Under the pieces are notes generated by a model. It saw nothing but the letters and a program-made list of their open reading frames with translations, ran no database searches and had not been told where the DNA came from. Below, one piece after another: positions 53,419 through 63,354 of a stretch of DNA of 64,000 nucleotides. The stretch lies in contig CP064999.1 of the NCBI GenBank assembly GCA_016700115.1, positions 5,327,501 through 5,391,500 of the forward strand, read 5' to 3'. This DNA comes from Sphingobacteriales bacterium. GTDB lineage: Bacteria > Bacteroidota > Bacteroidia > Chitinophagales > UBA2359. A program made the translations under genes and the position numbers. Position 1 is the first letter of the stretch; each line of letters begins with the position of its first letter.

Positions 53419-55464
53419 ATGGAACAACATCACAAACATCATCAGCCAGAGCATCAGCAACACGAAACCCTTCAAGTAGCAAGCACTTATTCGCACTATT
53501 CTCATTCGGCTGAACATGATAAACACGCGGGACATAATGTTTCTGATTTTTGGAAGCGGTTTATTGTATGTTCCGTTGTGTCTGTTCCGGTGCTCGCCCT
53601 GTCTCACATGATACAACTGTGGTTGGGATTTGAATTCAGTTTTACGGGCGACAAATATGTATTGGCTGCCCTCTCCACTTTTATTTTCATCTATGGCGGC
53701 TATCCTTTTCTAAAGGGATTGTATGATGAGGTAAAAGAAAATGCCATTGGAATGATGACACTTATCGGTGTAGCTATTTCCGTTGCATGGGCTTACAGTA
53801 TGGCTGTTACTTTCGGTTTGCAGGGGATGGATTTTTACTGGGAAATGGTAACCCTGATAGACATTATGCTCATAGGTCATTACCTTGAAATGAAGTCTGT
53901 GATGGGTGCTTCCCGCTCTTTGGAACTACTCGTTAAAATGATGCCCTCAACCGCACATCATTTGGTAAACGGTCAAATACACGATATGCCGGTAAGCCAT
54001 TTAAAAATCGGAGATATGATAATGATTAAGCCGGGCGAAAAAATTCCGGTTGATGGAATTGTAACTGAAGGAGAAAGCTATGTGGATGAAAGTATGCTTA
54101 CTGGTGAGAGTAAACCCGTAAAAAAAGAAACAGGCTGCAAAGTCATTGGCGGTGCTTTAAATAGTAATGGTTCTCTCACGGTGAAAGTAATAAGCACAGG
54201 CAAAGACAGCTATCTCAATAAGGTGGTGAAACTGGTAGAGGATGCTCAAAAAGTAAAATCCAAAACACAAAATTTTGCCGACCGTGCCGCAAAGGTCTTA
54301 ACCTTCGTTGCCTTAGGTGGTGGCATAATAACGCTTGCGGTTTGGCTGCTGTTAGATTATCCGTTTGTGTTTGCATTGGAAAGAATGGTTACTGTAATGG
54401 TTATCTCATGTCCTCATGCTTTAGGATTGGCAGTGCCTTTGGTAGTAGCTATTTCAACTTCAGTTTCGGCACAAAAAGGTTTACTTATTCGCAACAGAAC
54501 GGCTTTTGAAAATGCGCGACTGATTACTACCATCATTTTTGACAAAACCGGAACACTTACTAAAGGTTCGCATGAATTACAAGAAATAAAAGTCCTGAAC
54601 TCTAATTTTGACGAAAAGGAACTGCTTCGGCTTGCTTCGGGCATTGAACAACATTCGGAACATTATATCGCCACAGGTATTCTGAGAAAAGCCAATGAAC
54701 TAAATCTTGAAATTCCAAAATCAGAAAAATTCAACTATTTGCCCGGCATAGGTTCCGAAGGAATTGTAGATGGTAAAGAAGTAAAAGTTGTAGGCCCGAA
54801 TTATTTAAAAGAACATAACATTAAGGCAATTTCTTCGGCAGATAATTTAACAGGCACTGTAGTTTACCTATTGATTGAAAATGAAGTTACAGGATATTTT
54901 GTTTTCGCTGACCATATCAGAGATAGTTCTCTTGAAGCTATTGAGATATTGAACAAAGCTGGAATAAAAAATTTATTGCTTACTGGCGACAACGAAAAAG
55001 TTGCAAAGAAAGTAAGCGAAGAATTGAAAATGGATGGCTATTTAGCCAATGTATTGCCGCATGATAAATTAGAAAAAGTAAAAGAACTTCAGGTAAAAGG
55101 AGAATATGTTGCCATGACAGGCGATGGCGTAAATGATGCACCCGCATTAGCTCAGGCGGATGTTGGCATTGCTGTTGGCTCTGGCACAGATGTGGCGGCA
55201 GAAACAGCAGATATTATTTTGGTGAACTCCGACCCGAAAGACATTGCCAATCTGATATTATTTGGAAAAGCCACTTACAACAAAATGATACAAAACCTGT
55301 GGTGGGCAGTGGGCTACAATATTATTGTAATCCCACTGGCAGCAGGCGTTTTATACAAATGGAATATTATGCTTAGTCCTGCATTTGGTGCAGTGTTGAT
55401 GAGTGCAAGCACCATCATAGTAGCCATTAATGCTCAACTGTTAAAAAGAAAAATGAACCAATGA
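53419..55464 (+). CDS. copB: Copper-translocating P1B-type ATPase, CopB-like (CPH)
   Basis: 681 residues. A histidine-rich N-terminus (EQHHKHHQPEHQQHE, HSHSAEHDKHAGHN) replaces the HMA domain. Transmembrane metal site CPH (about Cys331) in VISCPHALGLAVP defines the IB-3 (CopB) subgroup. The phosphorylation site DKTGT (about Asp375), the actuator TGES and the hinge MTGDGVNDAPALAQADVGIAVG are all intact. It exports Cu ions from the cytoplasm and should be inner-membrane. The stop overlaps the methyltransferase start by four bases. Confidence 0.92.
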   Translation: MEQHHKHHQPEHQQHETLQVASTYSHYSHSAEHDKHAGHNVSDFWKRFIVCSVVSVPVLALSHMIQLWLGFEFSFTGDKYVLAALSTFIFIYGGYPFLKGLYDEVKENAIGMMTLIGVAISVAWAYSMAVTFGLQGMDFYWEMVTLIDIMLIGHYLEMKSVMGASRSLELLVKMMPSTAHHLVNGQIHDMPVSHLKIGDMIMIKPGEKIPVDGIVTEGESYVDESMLTGESKPVKKETGCKVIGGALNSNGSLTVKVISTGKDSYLNKVVKLVEDAQKVKSKTQNFADRAAKVLTFVALGGGIITLAVWLLLDYPFVFALERMVTVMVISCPHALGLAVPLVVAISTSVSAQKGLLIRNRTAFENARLITTIIFDKTGTLTKGSHELQEIKVLNSNFDEKELLRLASGIEQHSEHYIATGILRKANELNLEIPKSEKFNYLPGIGSEGIVDGKEVKVVGPNYLKEHNIKAISSADNLTGTVVYLLIENEVTGYFVFADHIRDSSLEAIEILNKAGIKNLLLTGDNEKVAKKVSEELKMDGYLANVLPHDKLEKVKELQVKGEYVAMTGDGVNDAPALAQADVGIAVGSGTDVAAETADIILVNSDPKDIANLILFGKATYNKMIQNLWWAVGYNIIVIPLAAGVLYKWNIMLSPAFGAVLMSASTIIVAINAQLLKRKMNQ

Positions 55465-56111
55465 CCGAACAAAAATTCATCCCCGCACTTGGCTACAATT
55501 TTCTGAGTGAGTATTACGACCTCACCGTTAAACTCACCATGCCTGAAAAAAAAATCCGCGGCAAGCTGATTGATTTCGTCAATCAGCTTTCAGGCGAAAG
55601 CATTTTAGAGTTCGGTTTTGGCACTGCACAAAATCTAATCCTGTTAAAGCAACTAAAACCCGAAGCATTCGTGCAGGGTGTGGACATAGACCCCAAAATA
55701 AAATCCATTGCTGAATACAAATTGCGGAAGCACAACTTAGAAGTGCCGCTTCATCTTTACGATGGAAAAACCCTGCCTTTTACTGACAACTCATTTGATA
55801 AAGTTTTCAGTTCGTTGGTCTTTCACCAGTTAGATGCAAAAACAAAACTGCATTGCCTTATAGAACTGCATCGTGTTCTCAAACCGAACGGCAAACTCCT
55901 GATTGGCGATTGGGGCGGTGCTAAAAATAAGTGGATGCGCTTTTCATTTTATGCCGTACAGTTATTAGATGGTTTCAAAACTACCAACGACAATGTAAAC
56001 GGCTTAATGCCTCAATTCATTTCCGATGCGGGTTTTCAGCAAGTTTCGGAAGTGGATTTTATCAATACTAACATCGGAACATACAGTTATTACACAGCAG
56101 TAAAAAATTAA
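55461..56111 (+). CDS. Class I SAM-dependent methyltransferase in the copper island
   Basis: 216 residues. Motif I ILEFGFGTAQNLILL, acidic VDIDPKIKSIA, the KVFSSLVFHQLDAKTKLHCLIELHRVLKPNGKLLIGDWGG segment and a C-terminal membrane-surface-like stretch match UbiE/Methyltransf_11 enzymes. Its translational coupling to CopB suggests a role in metal response, for example methylating a chalkophore-like, thiol or metalloid compound; direct evidence is absent. Confidence 0.82.
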   Translation: MTEQKFIPALGYNFLSEYYDLTVKLTMPEKKIRGKLIDFVNQLSGESILEFGFGTAQNLILLKQLKPEAFVQGVDIDPKIKSIAEYKLRKHNLEVPLHLYDGKTLPFTDNSFDKVFSSLVFHQLDAKTKLHCLIELHRVLKPNGKLLIGDWGGAKNKWMRFSFYAVQLLDGFKTTNDNVNGLMPQFISDAGFQQVSEVDFINTNIGTYSYYTAVKN

Positions 56112-56136
56112 TAAACTATCAAAATCAAATTAGAAA

Positions 56137-56400
56137 ATGAAAAAACAAATCACAATCGCAGTGTTGTTACTCACAGCAGTAATGTTCTTCGTTTCTTGCG
56201 GAAATAAAACATCTGAAAACAAAAAAGAAAACACTACCACCGAACAAACCTCCAACGCAAAGTATCAATGCCCTATGAAATGCGAGGGCGGAAAAACTTA
56301 CGACAAGCCCGGCTCCTGTCCTGTATGTAATATGGACCTGAAAAAAGTGGAGGAAAACCATGAGCATCACGGACAAGACAGCACACACCAGCATCACTAA
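56137..56400 (+). CDS. Small heavy-metal-binding (HMBD) lipoprotein
   Basis: 87 residues. Lipobox FFVSC, then one heavy-metal-binding domain KYQCPMKCEGGKTYDKPGSCPVCNMDLKK and a histidine-rich tail (NHEHHGQDSTHQHH). The same domain occurs in both adaptor proteins downstream (CPMHPEIVSDKPGNCPICKM and CPMHPTVKSSTPGSCPVCNM). A periplasmic copper or silver carrier feeding the Cus pump is likely. Confidence 0.87.
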   Translation: MKKQITIAVLLLTAVMFFVSCGNKTSENKKENTTTEQTSNAKYQCPMKCEGGKTYDKPGSCPVCNMDLKKVEENHEHHGQDSTHQHH

Positions 56401-56423
56401 AAATCAATTTTAACCGGCAACTC

Positions 56424-57698
56424 ATGATTGAAAAAATAATTTCATGGTCAACACATAACCGCTTCTTTGTTTGGGTGGGCATTTTGCTCATTATAGCGGG
56501 TGGCGTGTTTTCAGTAATGAATACACCGGTTGATGCCATTCCCGACCTTTCCGAAAATCAGGTGATTGTTTACACCGAATGGATGGGGCGCAACCCGCAA
56601 ATCATGGAAGACCAGATAACTTACCCGTTGGTTTCCAACTTGCAGGGCATCCCCAATGTAAAAGATATTCGTGCGGCTTCCATGTTCGGTATGAGTTTCA
56701 TCTTCGTCATTTTTAATGACGATGCAGAAATCTACTGGGCAAGAACCCGTGTATTAGAGCGACTGAATTTCGCTCAGAAAGCATTACCTCAGGGCGTAAC
56801 ACCAACTCTTGGTCCTGATGGAACAGGGGTTGGTCATGTGTTTTGGTACACCCTTAAAGGCAATGGATATGATTTAGGCGAACTCCGTGCCGTGCAGGAC
56901 TGGTATGTAAAATTTGCCTTGCAAAATGTGCAGGGCGTAAGCGAAGTAGCATCCTTTGGAGGATTTCAAAAACAATATCAGGTCAGCATCAATCCTAACA
57001 AACTCATTTACTACGACGTATCGGCTATGGATGTTGCCAACGCGCTTAAAGCGAACAACCGCGATGTGGGCGGCAGCATTTACGAAATGAACCGAATGGG
57101 TTACATGATCAGGGGTTTGGGATACATAAAAGACATTCAGGATATAGAAGAAATTTCCGTTGGCTCTTACAAATCTATTCCTATCAAACTCAAAGATGTG
57201 GCTGATGTGCAAATGAGCAGCGACATCCGTTTAGGCATTGTGGACGAAAACGGGGAAGGTGAAGTAGTAGGCGGTGTGGTAGTTGCCCGCTATGGTGAAA
57301 ACGCCAAAGAAGTTATTGACCGCGTAAAAGAACGCTTAGGTGATGTAGAAAAAGGTTTGCCCCCAGGAGTAAAAATTAAAGTTGCTTACGACCGCAGCGA
57401 TTTGATTGAAGCCGCTATTGCCACACTCAAAGAAGCCCTTTGGGAGGAGATTGCAGTGGTTTCATTAGTCGTGCTGCTTTTTCTTTTCCATGTGCGCAGT
57501 GCAGTTGTTGCCATTGTTACAATTCCTTTATCTGTCCTCATCGGCTTTATTTTAATCAAGCTGTTCGGCATTTCGCTAAATATTATGTCTTTGGGCGGAA
57601 TTGCTCTTGCCATTGGCGATTTGGTAGATGCCGGAATTGTAATGACCGAAAATGCCTACAAAAATTTAGTGAAAGAAGTAATTCAAAATGCCGACTGA
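56424..57698 (+). CDS. cusA: CusA-like RND efflux permease, N-terminal half
   Basis: 424 residues covering the first membrane helix (FFVWVGILLIIAGGVFSVMNTPVDAIPDLSENQVIVYTEW), the porter domain and the first membrane block with the RND motif LGGIALAIGDLVDAGIVMTENAYKNL. It stops at TGA 57696-57698, where a complete CusA would continue. The next ORF begins on the same TGATG in another frame and supplies the remainder, so this is a split or frameshifted permease. Part of the Cus-type copper/silver tripartite pump. Confidence 0.85.
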   Translation: MIEKIISWSTHNRFFVWVGILLIIAGGVFSVMNTPVDAIPDLSENQVIVYTEWMGRNPQIMEDQITYPLVSNLQGIPNVKDIRAASMFGMSFIFVIFNDDAEIYWARTRVLERLNFAQKALPQGVTPTLGPDGTGVGHVFWYTLKGNGYDLGELRAVQDWYVKFALQNVQGVSEVASFGGFQKQYQVSINPNKLIYYDVSAMDVANALKANNRDVGGSIYEMNRMGYMIRGLGYIKDIQDIEEISVGSYKSIPIKLKDVADVQMSSDIRLGIVDENGEGEVVGGVVVARYGENAKEVIDRVKERLGDVEKGLPPGVKIKVAYDRSDLIEAAIATLKEALWEEIAVVSLVVLLFLFHVRSAVVAIVTIPLSVLIGFILIKLFGISLNIMSLGGIALAIGDLVDAGIVMTENAYKNLVKEVIQNAD

Positions 57699-59617
57699 TG
57701 GAAAAGTTAAGAATAGGACATACTAATGAACTCAGCGAAGAAGAGCGCATCAAAATTATTGAACGCTCATCGCGCACTGTTGGAAGAGCTGTTTTCTTTT
57801 CCATTCTGGTAACGCTCATTTCATTCGCGCCCATCCTGTTTCTCGAAGGGCAGGAAAAGAAATTGTTTTCTCCATTAGTGTCCACAAAAACCTTCACCAT
57901 GATTGGCTCTGCCATTGTGGCTCTTTTAATTGTGCCTATGCTATTGCGATCGGTAATGAAAGGCAAACTTGTTCCTGAAAGTCGAAATCCTGTTTCCAAT
58001 TTCTTTATAAAAATTTACACGCCTGTTTTACAACTTTGCCAACGCTGGAAAAAAACCACTATTGCAATAGCAATAATCATTGTGTTAGGCAGTATTCCTT
58101 TTGTGCTGCGATTGGGTTCAGAATTTATGCCTCCTTTAGATGAAGGCTCTTTGTTGTTTATGCCAGTTACTTTACCTGATGTTTCCAATAACGAAGCCAA
58201 GCGAATTTTACAAGTGCAGGACAAAATAATAATGACTGTTCCTGAAGTAGAAAATGTCTTAGGCAAAGCAGGTCGCGCTTACACCGCCACAGACAACGCG
58301 CCTATGAGCATGATTGAAAGCATTATTCTATTAAAACCAAAATCAGAATGGCGCGAAGGCATGACTACCGAAAAACTCATTACCGAACTGAATGAGAAAG
58401 TGCAGATACCGGGCATTACAAACGGATGGACACAACCTATCATTAACCGCATCAATATGCTTTCTACCGGAGTGCGGACAGACATCGGTATTAAAATTTA
58501 CGGACAGGAATTAGATACTATTTATGTAATAGCTCGTCAGGTAGAAAAGTCTTTACAAGGCATTGAAGGATTAACCGATTTGTATGTAGAGCAACTTACC
58601 GGAGGAAAATATTTAGATATAAAAATTAAACGGGAAGAAATTGCCCGCTATAATCTTTCGGTTGAGGAAGTAAATATGATTATTGAAATGGCTTTGGGAG
58701 GAATGCCTGTAACCAACACAGTAGAAGGCAGGCAGCGTTTCAACGTGTCCATGCGTTTTGCACAGGATTTCAGGAAAGACATTTCCGAAATAAAACGAAC
58801 ACCCATACAAACAGCAAACTACGGAGTTATTCCACTATCAGCCGTTGCCGAAATAGAGATTACCGAAGGTCCGCCCATGATTAGTTCCGAAAACGCCATG
58901 TTGCGCGGCACAGTTCTGTTTAATGTGCGTGGCAGAGATATGGGCAGCGTGGTGGGCGATGCCAAAAGGAAGATTGAAGAAGATTTCAATCAACTACCCA
59001 AAGGTTATTACATCAACTGGAGCGGACAATATGAAAGTAAAGTCCGTGCCGAAAACCGTTTGAAAATTATTATTCCCATTACGCTCTTGATTATTGCCTT
59101 CGTTCTCTACTTCACTTTTCGTTCTGCCAAAGAAATGCTCATTGTGCTTTCCAGTATTCCCATTGCTTTAATCGGTGGTGTGTATTCCATGTATTTTTTT
59201 GAAGTGAATTTTTCCGTTGCCGTTGCCGTTGGTTTCATCGCACTATTCGGCATTGCGGTAGAAACAGGCGTGTTAATGCTCGTTTACACGAACGAAGCAA
59301 TAAGAGACAGTACATTAAAAAAGAACAGTGCAGCGCTTACACAAGACGAAATACGGGCGGCAGTTTTTTCAGGTGCAGTAATGCGTGTCCGCCCAAAACT
59401 CATGACCGTAATGGCTGACATGATTGGGCTGCTGCCCATTCTTCTGGCAACAGGAGTAGGAAGCGATGTAATGAAGCCCATCACCATTCCTTTTGTATTC
59501 GGGCTGATTAGCTCTACCCTTTTCGTTTTAATCGTTTTGCCAGTGGTCTATCAGTTAGTGAAAGAATACGAATTGAAAAAACACGGTAAAGTGCAATACC
59601 TTGATATAAAAGACTGA
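57698..59617 (+). CDS. cusA: CusA-like RND efflux permease, C-terminal half
   Basis: 639 residues from the ATG at 57698 (MEKLRIGHTNELSEEERIKIIERSSRTVGRAVFFSILVTL) to the cytoplasmic tail. The porter domain contains the methionine-rich metal path of CusA-type pumps (NAPMSMIES, LSTGVRTDIGIKIYG), and the second membrane block ends AVEIGVLM-like with VAVGFIALFGIAVETGVLMLVY. Both halves together (424 + 639) have the length of an intact CusA (about 1050). An earlier start in this frame at 57440 would overlap the coding N-half and is rejected. One-base overlap with the upstream stop could permit re-initiation. Confidence 0.85.
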   Translation: MEKLRIGHTNELSEEERIKIIERSSRTVGRAVFFSILVTLISFAPILFLEGQEKKLFSPLVSTKTFTMIGSAIVALLIVPMLLRSVMKGKLVPESRNPVSNFFIKIYTPVLQLCQRWKKTTIAIAIIIVLGSIPFVLRLGSEFMPPLDEGSLLFMPVTLPDVSNNEAKRILQVQDKIIMTVPEVENVLGKAGRAYTATDNAPMSMIESIILLKPKSEWREGMTTEKLITELNEKVQIPGITNGWTQPIINRINMLSTGVRTDIGIKIYGQELDTIYVIARQVEKSLQGIEGLTDLYVEQLTGGKYLDIKIKREEIARYNLSVEEVNMIIEMALGGMPVTNTVEGRQRFNVSMRFAQDFRKDISEIKRTPIQTANYGVIPLSAVAEIEITEGPPMISSENAMLRGTVLFNVRGRDMGSVVGDAKRKIEEDFNQLPKGYYINWSGQYESKVRAENRLKIIIPITLLIIAFVLYFTFRSAKEMLIVLSSIPIALIGGVYSMYFFEVNFSVAVAVGFIALFGIAVETGVLMLVYTNEAIRDSTLKKNSAALTQDEIRAAVFSGAVMRVRPKLMTVMADMIGLLPILLATGVGSDVMKPITIPFVFGLISSTLFVLIVLPVVYQLVKEYELKKHGKVQYLDIKD

Positions 59618-59620
59618 GTT

Positions 59621-60874
59621 ATGAAATATTCACTGCTTACTACTCTTATTCTTTCATTCTGCCTGCTCCAAATTCGAGCACAGGACACCACCCGCATTTC
59701 ATTAGACAAATTACTTCAACAGGTAGAAGCCAACTACCCGTCCATCATTCAGTATCAATACAACATTCAATCTATTCAGGCAAAAGCTGACGGTGCAAAA
59801 TCTTGGATGCCGCCCACCTTATCCACAGGCATCATGCGTTTCCCTTACAACTTGTCTATGATAAGTGAGAAGAACGACCCTATGAACCAGGCAGGTGTTA
59901 CATTCTCTTTTGAACAAATGATACCCAATTCAAGCAAACTAAATGCAAATAAAAGTTACATCAACTCATTAGCTGAAATTGAAAAATCAAAAAGTGAATG
60001 GACAAAAAACGAGTTAAGACGCGAAGCAAAAATTCTTTATTACAACCGTTTTGTTGCCGAGAAAAAACAACTTATCCTGAAAGAAAGCGAAGAAATATTA
60101 AAACTACTTATCACAACTTCCGAAGAAAAATTCAGCTACAATCAATCACAATTGCAAACCATTTACAAAGCAAAAGCCCGTTTAGCCGAACTCAACAACA
60201 TGTTATTGATGCTTGACGGCTCCATTTCAGAAAGCAACATCGGCTTAAATATTCTTATGGTGCGCGATGTAAACACCGCTTTCCAAATTGATACGCTTAT
60301 TACTCCCCAAAATTATTCAGTTAGTCTTTCAGATACCGGAAGCATTTCCAACCGAAGTGACATTAACGCTCTCAACAAATACATACAATCTATGAAACTG
60401 GAACAGCATGTAATGAAATTAGGTGTGCGCCCTGATTTCGGTGTTCGTGCTGAGCACATGCAAATGTTCGGAATGCCCAGTCAATGGTCTGTTATGGGAA
60501 TGTTGACACTTCCGATTGTTCCTTGGGCTTCAAAAATGTATCGCTCCGAAACAAAATCCATTGACTTTCAAATCCGGTCTATGGAACAGGAAAAGCAAAC
60601 AATGGAACTGATGGCAAAAAGAATGTTATCGGAAAAACTTGCCATGCTCAGTTATGAAAGCGCACAATATCAGAGCTATACCAAAAATATTATCCCGGCT
60701 TATGAAAACAACCTGCAAGCCAACTTGCTTGCTTACAAGCATAAAACAGGTGACTTTTTTGTCTTGCTCGATGCTTGGGAAATGCTCTTGATGAAAAAAT
60801 TAGAAGCGTATGACAAACTGTTTAACATCTTAAAATTAGAAGCCGAATATGAATTCGAGAAAGAAATTAAATAG
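59621..60874 (+). CDS. TolC/CusC-like outer-membrane efflux channel
   Basis: 417 residues. Signal peptide to FCLLQIRAQ, then two OEP repeats of long amphipathic helices (SLDKLLQQVEANYPSIIQYQYNIQSIQAKADGAKSW; KEKQTMELMAKRMLSEKLAMLSYESAQYQS) with the short beta-hairpins of the channel. It forms the outer-membrane tunnel for the CusA/B pump. Its end overlaps the adaptor start by 26 bases. Confidence 0.85.
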   Translation: MKYSLLTTLILSFCLLQIRAQDTTRISLDKLLQQVEANYPSIIQYQYNIQSIQAKADGAKSWMPPTLSTGIMRFPYNLSMISEKNDPMNQAGVTFSFEQMIPNSSKLNANKSYINSLAEIEKSKSEWTKNELRREAKILYYNRFVAEKKQLILKESEEILKLLITTSEEKFSYNQSQLQTIYKAKARLAELNNMLLMLDGSISESNIGLNILMVRDVNTAFQIDTLITPQNYSVSLSDTGSISNRSDINALNKYIQSMKLEQHVMKLGVRPDFGVRAEHMQMFGMPSQWSVMGMLTLPIVPWASKMYRSETKSIDFQIRSMEQEKQTMELMAKRMLSEKLAMLSYESAQYQSYTKNIIPAYENNLQANLLAYKHKTGDFFVLLDAWEMLLMKKLEAYDKLFNILKLEAEYEFEKEIK

Positions 60875-62147
60875 TATCTGTTTCATGGCTTTGTTGTTCC
60901 TTTTTTCAATAGTATCTTCCTGCAAAAACGATGAAGAACAACATCAGCACCAAAACGAACATTCACAGCATGGCGATACAGTTTATTCCTGCCCAATGCA
61001 TCCTGAAATTGTAAGTGATAAACCGGGCAATTGTCCCATTTGCAAAATGAAATTAGAACCGGTAGAAGAAGAATTGGTGCAAACCATTTCACCTAACAAG
61101 CAGGTTTTGTCTAATCAGTCAACTGTAAAACTCCAAGCGAACAACAAAGGAAGTAAATTAAAAGCAGAGGGGTATATCATACCTGCTCAAAACCGTAACC
61201 AATCTGTTGCGGCACGTTTTGGAGGAAGAATTGAAAAACTTTATATCAAGTTCAGCAATCAATATGTAAAGCAAGGCGACAAAATCATGGACATATACAG
61301 CCCATCGCTACGCACTTTTAAGGAGGAACATTTATTTCTAATGAAATTAAAAGCTGAAAGTTACTTACTGGAAAAATCAAGAGAGAAACTTCGTTTGCTG
61401 GGAATTACCGAAAATCAAATTGAGCAGTTAGAAAAAAACGGGACAGTGGATTTAACCATTGCTGTTTACTGTCCTGCTAACGGCTATGTATTTTTTGAAG
61501 AGCAATTACCACAACAAAACTCAGAAACTAAAAATGCTGTATCCATGAACAATATGGGAATGCAGCAAAGCACAGGTAATCAAAATTCCTTTGCTGCGTC
61601 TATTTCACAATTTCGTGAAGGTGTATATGTCAACGAAGGACAAACACTTTTCATCGTAAACGATTTACAGGAAGTTTGGGCAATTGTATCTGTTGCCAAT
61701 CAATATGTAAATCAAATATACGAAAATCAAACTGTTGAATTAATAGCTGAGAACAATCTTTCGATTTCACTGAAAGGCAAGGTTGTATTGAAAGAACATA
61801 CCTTCGAGGAAGCCAATCAGCGTTTTGCAAGAGTTAGAATTGCGTTGCCCAATTCAAATAATTCGCTGAAAATAAATTCGCTTGTTACCGCACAGTTTTA
61901 TTTATCTGATAGCAAAAACTTACAAGTTCCTGCATCAGCAGTTTACAAAACAGGTTTACATGCGTATGTGTGGGTAAAGACTGATACCACAAAAAGCGGC
62001 ACCGGAATTTTTCAGGCACGGAAAATAATTATTGGAACAAGTAATAATGGAATGATAAGTATTTCAAGCGGACTTTCATCTGAAGAGGAAATTGCAAAAG
62101 AGGCGGGTTTGATGATAGACAGCGAAACATTTTTAAGCGAGGATTAA
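60849..62147 (+). CDS. cusB: CusB-like periplasmic adaptor with HMBD domain (first copy)
   Basis: 432 residues. Lipobox IVSSC, histidine-rich QHQHQNEHSQHGD, an HMBD (YSCPMHPEIVSDKPGNCPICKMKLEP), then the adaptor body: barrel-sandwich hybrid (FGGRIEKLYIKFSNQYVKQGDKIMDIYSP) and alpha-hairpin (ENQIEQLEKN). A methionine-rich NNMGMQQSTGNQ insert precedes the second half of the barrel. It links CusA to the TolC-like channel and can hand over copper. A second adaptor gene follows two bases downstream. Confidence 0.88.
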   Translation: MNSRKKLNSICFMALLFLFSIVSSCKNDEEQHQHQNEHSQHGDTVYSCPMHPEIVSDKPGNCPICKMKLEPVEEELVQTISPNKQVLSNQSTVKLQANNKGSKLKAEGYIIPAQNRNQSVAARFGGRIEKLYIKFSNQYVKQGDKIMDIYSPSLRTFKEEHLFLMKLKAESYLLEKSREKLRLLGITENQIEQLEKNGTVDLTIAVYCPANGYVFFEEQLPQQNSETKNAVSMNNMGMQQSTGNQNSFAASISQFREGVYVNEGQTLFIVNDLQEVWAIVSVANQYVNQIYENQTVELIAENNLSISLKGKVVLKEHTFEEANQRFARVRIALPNSNNSLKINSLVTAQFYLSDSKNLQVPASAVYKTGLHAYVWVKTDTTKSGTGIFQARKIIIGTSNNGMISISSGLSSEEEIAKEAGLMIDSETFLSED

Positions 62148-62148
62148 C

Positions 62149-63354
62149 ATGAAGCAAATATTAATTTCAACCATCTTGTTCTCAATTCTTATTGTTTCGG
62201 GTTGTAACAACAGCCACGAAAATCATCAGGAAACATCCGGCACTTACTACACATGCCCCATGCACCCAACCGTAAAGAGCAGCACTCCGGGTTCATGCCC
62301 TGTTTGCAATATGTCATTAATCAAAGTTGAAAAAAACGAAAACGAACATGTAGGGCATCAGGGCAACTTTATCACCATTGACCTACGCAAACAAAAATTA
62401 GCAGGAATAAAAACCGATACCGTCAGGTTGAGAACAATCACAAACCTATCAACCATTATAGGAACAGTTGCCATTGATGAAGAACAAGTAAAAACTATCA
62501 GCAGTCGTGCAAAGGGCCGCATTGAAAAGTTGTTTGTAAAAAATACAGGAGTATATACCAAAAGTGGCATACCGCTATACAGTATTTACAGCGAACAACT
62601 GCAAGCCGATGAAAAAGAATATCTGACGTTATTTGAAAAATCTAAAACTCTTGGTGTAACAACACAACTCACTAAAGAGTTGGCAGAAGCAGCAAAAAAT
62701 AAATTACTACTTTGGGGCTTAACCGAAGAACAAATTTCAGATTTAGAAAAATCGGGCAACACAAGTCCCCTGATAACTTTTTTTTCGCCCGTAGAAGGAT
62801 ATGTTACAGAAGTAAGCATAACCGAAGGAATGTATGTAGAGGAAGGCAGCCCGCTATTAAAAATCACTTCGCTCAATCAAGTTTGGGTAGAAGCGCAAAT
62901 CTATTCCAATGAAGTTTCAAAATTAGCAGAAAATAAATACTTTCAGGTATTCAGCGAAAGCAATCCCAAAGTAGTTTTCACGGGAAAATTAGCTTATAGC
63001 AATCCGGTAATTGAAGACGGTAAAAGAATTTATCTGCTCAAAATAAGGGTGAATAATTCGGGTGGCAAACTCATCCCCGGAACTTTGGTTTCTGTTATTC
63101 CCCAAAAATCATCTTCTGATGTTTTGGCAGTTCCAAAATCAGCCCTGCTGTTAGAAAAAATGCAAACCATTTGGATGTTGGCGCACGACAACACTTTTGA
63201 GCAGCGAATGGTAAAAACAGGCAATGAAAATAACTACTGGATTGAAATTGAGTCAGGCATAAAAGAAGGTGAGATAGTAGTTACAGAAGGCGCATATTTA
63301 ATCAGCAGCGAGTTTATCTTAAAAAGCGGAGCGAGTCAACAGCATGAGCATTGA
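62149..63354 (+). CDS. cusB: CusB-like periplasmic adaptor with HMBD domain (second copy)
   Basis: 401 residues. Lipobox LIVSGC, an HMBD (YTCPMHPTVKSSTPGSCPVCNMSL), and the adaptor fold (SRAKGRIEKLFVKNTGVYTKSGIPLYSIYSEQL ... SPVEGYVTEVSITEGMYVEEGSPLLKI). Sequence is clearly different from the first copy, so this is an old duplication. Two adaptors may form mixed hexamers. It is the last gene of the copper island. Confidence 0.88.
   Translation: MKQILISTILFSILIVSGCNNSHENHQETSGTYYTCPMHPTVKSSTPGSCPVCNMSLIKVEKNENEHVGHQGNFITIDLRKQKLAGIKTDTVRLRTITNLSTIIGTVAIDEEQVKTISSRAKGRIEKLFVKNTGVYTKSGIPLYSIYSEQLQADEKEYLTLFEKSKTLGVTTQLTKELAEAAKNKLLLWGLTEEQISDLEKSGNTSPLITFFSPVEGYVTEVSITEGMYVEEGSPLLKITSLNQVWVEAQIYSNEVSKLAENKYFQVFSESNPKVVFTGKLAYSNPVIEDGKRIYLLKIRVNNSGGKLIPGTLVSVIPQKSSSDVLAVPKSALLLEKMQTIWMLAHDNTFEQRMVKTGNENNYWIEIESGIKEGEIVVTEGAYLISSEFILKSGASQQHEH

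Noticed and set aside
57440..57697. Upstream extension of the CusA C-half ORF
   Set aside because: It overlaps the well-conserved N-half in another frame and reads as low-quality cysteine/histidine-rich text.
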